A model generated the notes under the pieces. That model had not been told where the DNA came from. It was given only the letters and a program-made list of their open reading frames with translations, and did no database searches. 64,000 nt of DNA from Casuarina equisetifolia. Lineage: Eukaryota > Streptophyta > Magnoliopsida > Fagales > Casuarinaceae. Position numbers and translations under genes: made by a program. Location: the NCBI GenBank assembly GCA_028551475.1, contig CM052354.1, forward strand, positions 10,375,172 to 10,439,171, written 5' to 3'. Every line of letters starts with the position of its first letter. Position 1 is the first letter of the stretch. This document shows positions 58,905 to 64,000 of the stretch, in pieces.

Positions 58905-59260
58905 GTGAAAAATTCATAACTAGTTAGCCATTCCTTAGTCTGGGCTTCCGTAAAAATAGGAAAATCTGGGCGTTGAGTGCAAGAGCTAGGTGTACCTGGT
59001 ATAGGGGGCTAGTGGTGGTGTCTGAGGAATGGGTGCTGGTTGGTGCGCCAGTAGAGCTCATAGGGGTCGCAAGGGGTGGTACTATGCCCAATGGGGGGTT
59101 GGACAAGGGCAAGGGCGTGCTACCGTTCTCTTTCCCGTTTGCCTATTTCTTTCCTTTTGTGTTGCCTCATCTTGAATTTGCCCCTTAGTTAATTCTTTAT
59201 TCAGCCCTTGCTTTGCCACGTGTTCAAAGGATAGGTGAGGTTATAGGTAAGGTCCTAACA
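58905..59260 (-). repeat. Inverted chimeric fragment: gypsy-1 internal piece plus LTR start
   Basis: Positions 58905-59124 are the reverse complement of about 54260-54480 (gag leader, with shared words such as CTAAGGAATGGCTAACTAG). Positions 59125-59260 are the reverse complement of the first 136 bases of the LTR, joined at GTTCTC/GGTAGC. The fragment ends exactly at the LTR terminus AGGTCCTAACA beside the target duplication. Confidence 0.88.
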
Positions 59261-59273
59261 ACCATTCCTCCAT
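59261..59273 (-). pseudogene. DC1-3 start codon fragment
   Basis: The minus strand reads ATG GAG GAA TGG from 59273, the same first codons as DC1-2. It is separated from the rest of DC1-3 (52483 downward) by the 6.8-kb gypsy composite. Confidence 0.8.
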
Positions 59274-59827
59274 TCTCTCTTTGATGCTAACACACACAAC
59301 GCAAAGGCTGGAATTGATAAAACAATTTATCAATCAAACTTTCTCCCTCTCTCATGTATGGATTTCTTTCTCTATGCTTTGAAAGGTTGTTGTCATTCTA
59401 GGTTTTGTTCGTGGTGAAGACAAAGGCATCAGATTTTTAGGGCAATAGCAGCAAGAAAGAATTTAACAAAGGAAGAAAGATGTTTATATCTTGTTTCTCT
59501 CTTTTTTCTTCTCATTCTGTCACTATACTTAAAAAAACACAATGACAACACTTCTACACTCTCTCACGGCAGATTTGAAAGGCTGCTTAAATTTATTACT
59601 TTGTTCTAAGGTTAGAGACGAGTTCTCTTACATCTTTGGTTTGGCAAAGAAAAATGCTACATAAACTTAATAGGATTTTATGTAATTTATTTTGGCTTTA
59701 AGCATCCAAAAAGTATTATAGTTAACTTAATTTTTCTTAGTTAAAATTTTCCCAACACTTTCAAAACGATTACGACAAATTTGAAGAAAAAAGGTGATTA
59801 CTAGAATTAATAATAGTATAGCAGGTA
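59274..59827 (-). promoter_or_regulatory. 5' flank of DC1-3
   Basis: Aligns with 29506-30000 and 7749-8150, including the TAGAATTAATNATAGTATA stretch. The match ends at about 59827-59838, where copia-5 begins. Confidence 0.7.
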
Positions 59828-59975
59828 TGTTAGGAAATATTTGCTTGTCATTCTTTCTGTATTCTTTGAGAAGTGTGAATAGAAACTGCACACAGTGCAA
59901 TTTCAATATGCTTTCTATTGTGCATCACGTTGTGTTTTCTATGATCATGGATGATGCACTTCAACAACTTCTTCA
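59828..59975 (+). repeat. Candidate copia-5 5' LTR (about 148 bp)
   Basis: Starts TGTTAGG and ends TTCA directly before a perfect primer site. It is short for a copia LTR, so it may be truncated at the left. The 3' partner needed to prove the limits is outside the window. Confidence 0.5.
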
Positions 59976-59988
59976 TGGTATCAGAGCT
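59976..59988 (+). promoter_or_regulatory. Copia-5 primer-binding site
   Basis: TGGTATCAGAGCT matches the plant copia initiator tRNA-Met site exactly through its first 12 bases. Confidence 0.85.
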
Positions 59989-60255
59989 AAGTTTGTTAAG
60001 GTGTCAGCTTTCTTCACCTTAATCCTAGATCTTTCATTGTTTTATTTCTTCTGTTGCATTTTCTTCATTTTGTTCATACAAGGGCATTATGGGAAGTTCA
60101 CAATTACTGTTAGATGGTGCTTTCATCTTATTGGTTCACTTACTAGTTAACAACAATGTCTCACTAACTTTCTAACCAATTCCTTACATTATGCTAGAAT
60201 TGCCCCTTCTACCTTTTTCAAATTTCCTTCACTATCCTCTTAACCATACATGACA

Positions 60256-61480
60256 ATGGCTTCTTCCTCCTTAGAACAAGACACCATTCATAATCCCTAC
60301 TGTGACCCCTATTACTTATTTGCCTTAAATATGCTTGGAGTTGCTCTATCTATAGAGAAACTCAAAGATGATACAAACTATGATCTATGGAGTCATCAAG
60401 TTAAGAGTCAACTTATTGGAAAAAAAAAATTGAGGCTATGTAAATGGTTCTTTCTCACGACCTAAGAGAGATACAAAGAAGCAAACCTTTTGGGATCAAT
60501 CCCATTTAGCACTTGTGAGTTGGTTTGAGAAATTTGTGTCTAAAGAACTTTGTACTTATGTAACCTGCCTCAATAATGTTAAGAAGACTTGGGACACCTT
60601 TAAGCTAGGTTTTGGGAGATTAACTATGACCCAAAGATACAATTTGCGATAGAGGCAGTTTGAAATGTGATTCTCTAGCCCTACAGTCATTGATTAATAC
60701 TCCAACCTCTCTAATTTGTGGGTCTAAATTGAAATGGTTTAAAGCCCCATTCACTACAAATGTAGGCACTGCATTTGCCTCTCTAATCTAATGAACTTTC
60801 TTCTTAGTCTACCGAATTCCTTGCAAACCTACAAAACTAACATCCTTTTGAAAGACCCATTATCGGCAGTTGATAGTGCTTTCAACCTTGCCAAAGAGGA
60901 TGAACACCAACACCAAAATCAAATGGACAATGGAGGATTAAAGTCAATTGTTATGGGAATTTCATGTCAAAACCAACATTTCAACACTAAAAGGGGAGCT
61001 AAGATTGACCCCAAACATCGAATGGTTTGCTCTCATTGTCACAAAACGGGGCATATAAAGGATAAATGCTTCCATTTAGTTGGGTTTCTGGATGGTTAGG
61101 TACTGAAAGGGAAAGGAAAACAGGGAGAAAGCCAAGTTTTTTAGCTTCAGTTGCAAGCTACTAGAGATTCATCATCATTAGTGAAGAATGATGAATCTAG
61201 CATTGCTTTGGGTGGGTTGTATTTTGAAAATGCAAGGCACGAGCTAATCCACAGAACGGGCCAAACATTTGTTAGAATGGGCCAAAATTTGACCGATCAA
61301 TATAGGTCCACAGTGCCACAGGTTTACTATCCAATGCTTTTGGGTTTGCCACATTGGCTAGCTTCTTTTGGACCCCAAGCCTTTTACAAACAACCACATC
61401 CACAAACGCCATCAGCTTAACTAGAAATTTAGCCTTTGTAGCCCACATGATGCAACCTATGGGTTAAGGGGGTCAAAGTT
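60256..61480 (+). pseudogene. Copia-5 gag remnant
   Basis: From ATG 60256 the reading is MASSSLEQDTIHNP, then LKDDTNYDLWSHQVKSQLIG, the usual copia gag core. A frameshift follows near the A-run at 60420-60430. Further gag sequence is recognisable at about 60791-61090 (LSLPNSLQTYKTNIL). A CCHC knuckle, CSHCHKTGHIKDKC, lies at about 61030-61071. A Gln/Pro-rich linker follows with several stops. Confidence 0.8.
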
Positions 61481-61614
61481 TAAATGTCACCTTAGACCAA
61501 CTACAAGTAATTTTAGCTTACTTCAACATGGCCTCTCCACAAAATGGTAATTTCATGGATGGAAACTTTGTAGGTAATATTATTTACCTTCAAAAATTAC
61601 AGTGTACATATCCA

Positions 61615-64000
61615 TAGATTTAGATTCAGGTGCAAGTGACCATATTATGTGTGATTTAAATTCTTTATATTCTTATTATTCATGTGCACCTTAATTATTG
61701 CCAATTAAATTACCTAATGATTCAAGCATATATGCCACCGACATTGGACATGCACAACTCACAAAATGCTTCATCTCAACCATGTTATGTTTGTACCTGG
61801 GCTAAAATTTAATCTCCTATCTATAAAAAAAAATAACATATTATCGCAATTGCATTGTTATTTTTTTCAATAATTTCTGCATCTTTCAAGATAGTATGAC
61901 TGGGTATGTGATTGGACTGGGTAGAGCTGAGCGAGGACTTTATTTTTTGCAACCTAGTTTAGATGACCTTTCTCATTATATTAATTGTATTTTGCATACT
62001 GTACATTCACTTTTGACATGTATGAATGTGAACAGTTCACCTAGTATTAGTATGACTACTAGTTATAATTTATGGCATTGTAGACTTGGTTTTAGTTCGC
62101 AAAAAACTTATTTTGCAAATGGGAAATGTATCTAATGTCCTAAAATTTTATCATGTCCCATATGTCCCTTAGTGAAACAGACTTATTCTATTTTTCCACA
62201 GAGTCATACTGCAAGTTGTGCAATTTTTGACCTAATCCATATGGATTGATGAGGACCTTATAGAGTCCCTAATCATAATGGATCACGTTATTTTCTAGCC
62301 ATCATTGATAATTTCTCATGCACGACTTGTTTTTTTTGTTGTGTTTAAAGGATCAAGTTTTTCTAAAAATTCAATCTTTCATTTTAGTTATTCAAACTCA
62401 ATACAGTGCCAAGATCAAGCACATTCTCTCATATAATGGTATTGAGTTTTTCTCTACTGCTTGTTCATCCTTTTTAGCATCTCATGGAATTTTACATGAG
62501 AGCTCTTGTGTATATACCCTCTAATAAAATGGGGTGGTTGAACTCAAACACTATCATTTATTAGATGTAGCACAAGCTTTGTTCTTCCAATCTCACATTC
62601 CCACACGTTTTTGGGGTGAATGTATTTTGATGGCAACCTATCTTATCAACTGGTTACCAAGTGCTAGACTTCAAAATCAAAGTCTTTTTGAACTTTTTCA
62701 TGGCAAACCACCTACCTTAGATCACCTACGAGTCGTCAATTGCAGATGTTATGCCACACTTCTTTGTCTAAGGGACAAGTTTTCCCAAAGGGTGATTCCC
62801 TGCATTTTCTTTGGTTACCCTTCATTACAGAAGGGATATCAAGTGTATGACCTAGAAAGTGAAAAAAAATATTATGAGTTGTGATGTTGTGTTTTATAAG
62901 TATGAGTTTCCCTTCTCTAATAGTGGTCAATCTTCAAACATAATTCATGATGAGTCTTTGGATTAGTCATTACCCAGGCCGAACATCACTTAGACACATG
63001 ATTCACTTCCAGTCATGTTATAGCCACCTTTAGAAACCTCATTTCCCATCATATTGAAGCCATTACTTCAGGCTACACCTCTAGCTTATTCCACTGATAC
63101 CTCCGTGGGTGAGCAATTCCCTATCACTTTCCAAGACCAACCTTCTAACCCAACACTAGAGCCATCTTTAGATCAACAACCACTAGCCCTTAGGCATTCT
63201 TCATGCCTTACATGACCTCTCATTTGGACTTCTAACTATTTATGTTCAACCACTTCCATAGGGTGGAATAGCTAATACCCCATTTTAGACTAGCTTTCTT
63301 TGGAATTCTTTTTTCCACATTATTAGTGATTCACTACTTCAATTTTTGCTATCACCAAAACTAAGACTTATCATTAGGCACTTAAGGAAAATTATTGGGT
63401 TAAAGCTATTGATTCAAAATTGACAACACTAGAGGCCAATCACACATGGGATGTTATTCCACTTCTATCTAGTTAAAAATTCATAGGGTGTAAATGGGTA
63501 TACAAAGTAAAATATCATGCAGATGGGACAATTGAAAGATATAAGGCTTAGTAAGTGGTGAAAGGATACACACAATATGAGGGAATTAACTATGATGTGA
63601 CTTACTCACCTATTGCGAAGCCAATAATAGTTAGATTAGTGATCAATATGGTTGTTATTAGACATTAGGATCTCCAACAACTAGATGTTCAAAATGAATT
63701 TCTACATAGAGACCTAATGGAGGAGGTTTATATGTAGTTACCACTTACGTTTCCTCATTAAGGAAATAGGATGGTATGTCAATTGTGGACATCACTATAT
63801 GGGTTAAAATAAGCCTTAAGACAACGGTGTGCAAAGCTTACAAAGGCATTCATTATAGCTAGATTCCGTCAATCTCTTTATGATTATGCCTTTTTAACAA
63901 GGTGCACCAAGAATTCTTATTATTCTATTTTATGTGGATGACATCCTCATCACAAGGAATAATATGTCTGCCATTATGATTTTTAAAAAACACTTAAACT
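61615..64000 (+). pseudogene. Copia-5 pol remnant (PR-IN-RT, partial)
   Basis: Retropepsin LDSGASDHIMCD is near 61622, with DSG kept. GAG-pre-integrase is damaged (LWHCRLGFSS, about 62068). Integrase covers about 62140-62880, with SYNGIEFFSTACSSFLASHG and NGVVELKHYHLLDV. Here the usual Asp of the DNG motif is Tyr (SYNG), and the DLWGP motif has become two stops. Reverse transcriptase starts at about 63400 and reaches YVDDILIT near 63931. Very many stops and frameshifts are present. Confidence 0.85.

Larger units (their letters stand above)
52484..59260 (+). mobile_element. Gypsy-1: chromovirus-type Ty3/gypsy element with an inverted right end
   Basis: Contents are a 5' LTR (368 bp), primer site, GC-rich leader, gag-pol with a chromodomain-like C-terminus, polypurine tract and 3' LTR (355 bp). 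These are followed by 356 bp that are the reverse complement of an internal fragment joined to the LTR start. The outer ends are exact inverted copies (TGTTAGGACCT / AGGTCCTAACA) and are flanked by GCCAT (52479-52483) / ACCAT (59261-59265). The whole composite therefore looks like one insertion into codons 4-6 of DC1-3. The LTRs differ at about 10% by eye. Short LTRs suggest the Reina-like group, without certainty. Confidence 0.88.
59828..64000 (+). mobile_element. Copia-5: decayed copia element, runs off the window
   Basis: A plus-strand element related to copia-1. Candidate LTR, primer site, gag, protease, integrase and the start of reverse transcriptase are all recognisable, but stop codons are dense. 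The 3' end lies beyond 64000. It inserted into the promoter region of DC1-3. Its left border is uncertain by about 10 bases because the LTR start TGTTAGGAAAT resembles the host sequence TGTTAAGAAAT at that spot. Confidence 0.88.

Overview
This is plant nuclear DNA, most likely from a woody eudicot (the species cannot be read from the sequence). It is AT-rich, gene-poor and full of Ty1/copia and Ty3/gypsy LTR retrotransposons. The genes and gene fragments belong to plant families: DC1 (cysteine/histidine-rich C1) proteins, the plastid protease subunit ClpP4, an LRR receptor kinase, a subtilase, and a plant homologue of heparan-alpha-glucosaminide N-acetyltransferase (HGSNAT). There are no bacterial operons, rRNA, tRNA or CRISPR arrays that I can support.

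Layout. The backbone is a locally multiplied unit, read on the minus strand as DC1 gene followed by the first exon of a ClpP4-like gene. Unit A (1-9120) has a duplicated flank (1-671), a truncated copia element (672-4612), a ClpP4 exon stub (4813-4867) and DC1-1, which carries one in-frame TGA. At 12080-12240 and 15475-16700 lie further ClpP4-derived pieces; the second includes the only full-length first exon, ending at a good splice donor. A complete copia element with 234-bp LTRs and a TTCTT target duplication occupies 18731-24500. Unit B (24859-31440) holds an orphan HGSNAT-like exon, the repeat of 1-671, a subtilase fragment, a broken ClpP4 exon and the only intact gene in the window, DC1-2 (27610-29505, minus strand, 631 codons).

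From 33699 to 40503 an LRR receptor kinase pseudogene is split inside its N-terminal LRR cap by an old copia element in reverse orientation (33808-39700, target duplication TGTTG). Unit C (about 40504-59827) is another ClpP4 stub plus DC1 copy (DC1-3). It is broken by a SIRE/Maximus-like copia element with 1.7-kb LTRs (42311-51174) and by a chromodomain-type gypsy element (52484-59260) whose right end is an inverted piece of itself. A fifth, badly decayed copia element begins at about 59828 in the DC1-3 promoter and runs off the window.

How it fits together. The host part looks like a tandemly duplicating DC1 cluster in which one copy stays open and the others die by nonsense mutation, frameshift and retrotransposon insertion. 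LTR comparison by eye gives an order: copia-4 and the gypsy element are oldest (LTRs over or near 10% diverged), copia-2 and the SIRE element youngest (about 2.5-3%). Most nonsense codons whose original can be inferred fit C-to-T or G-to-A change, as expected for methylated elements. I found no convincing new defence or regulatory system. The best leads are a -1 slippery heptamer exactly at the gag-pol frame change of copia-2, the self-inverted end of the gypsy element, repeated copies of only the first ClpP4 exon, and a repeated acidic CLG tail on the DC1 proteins.
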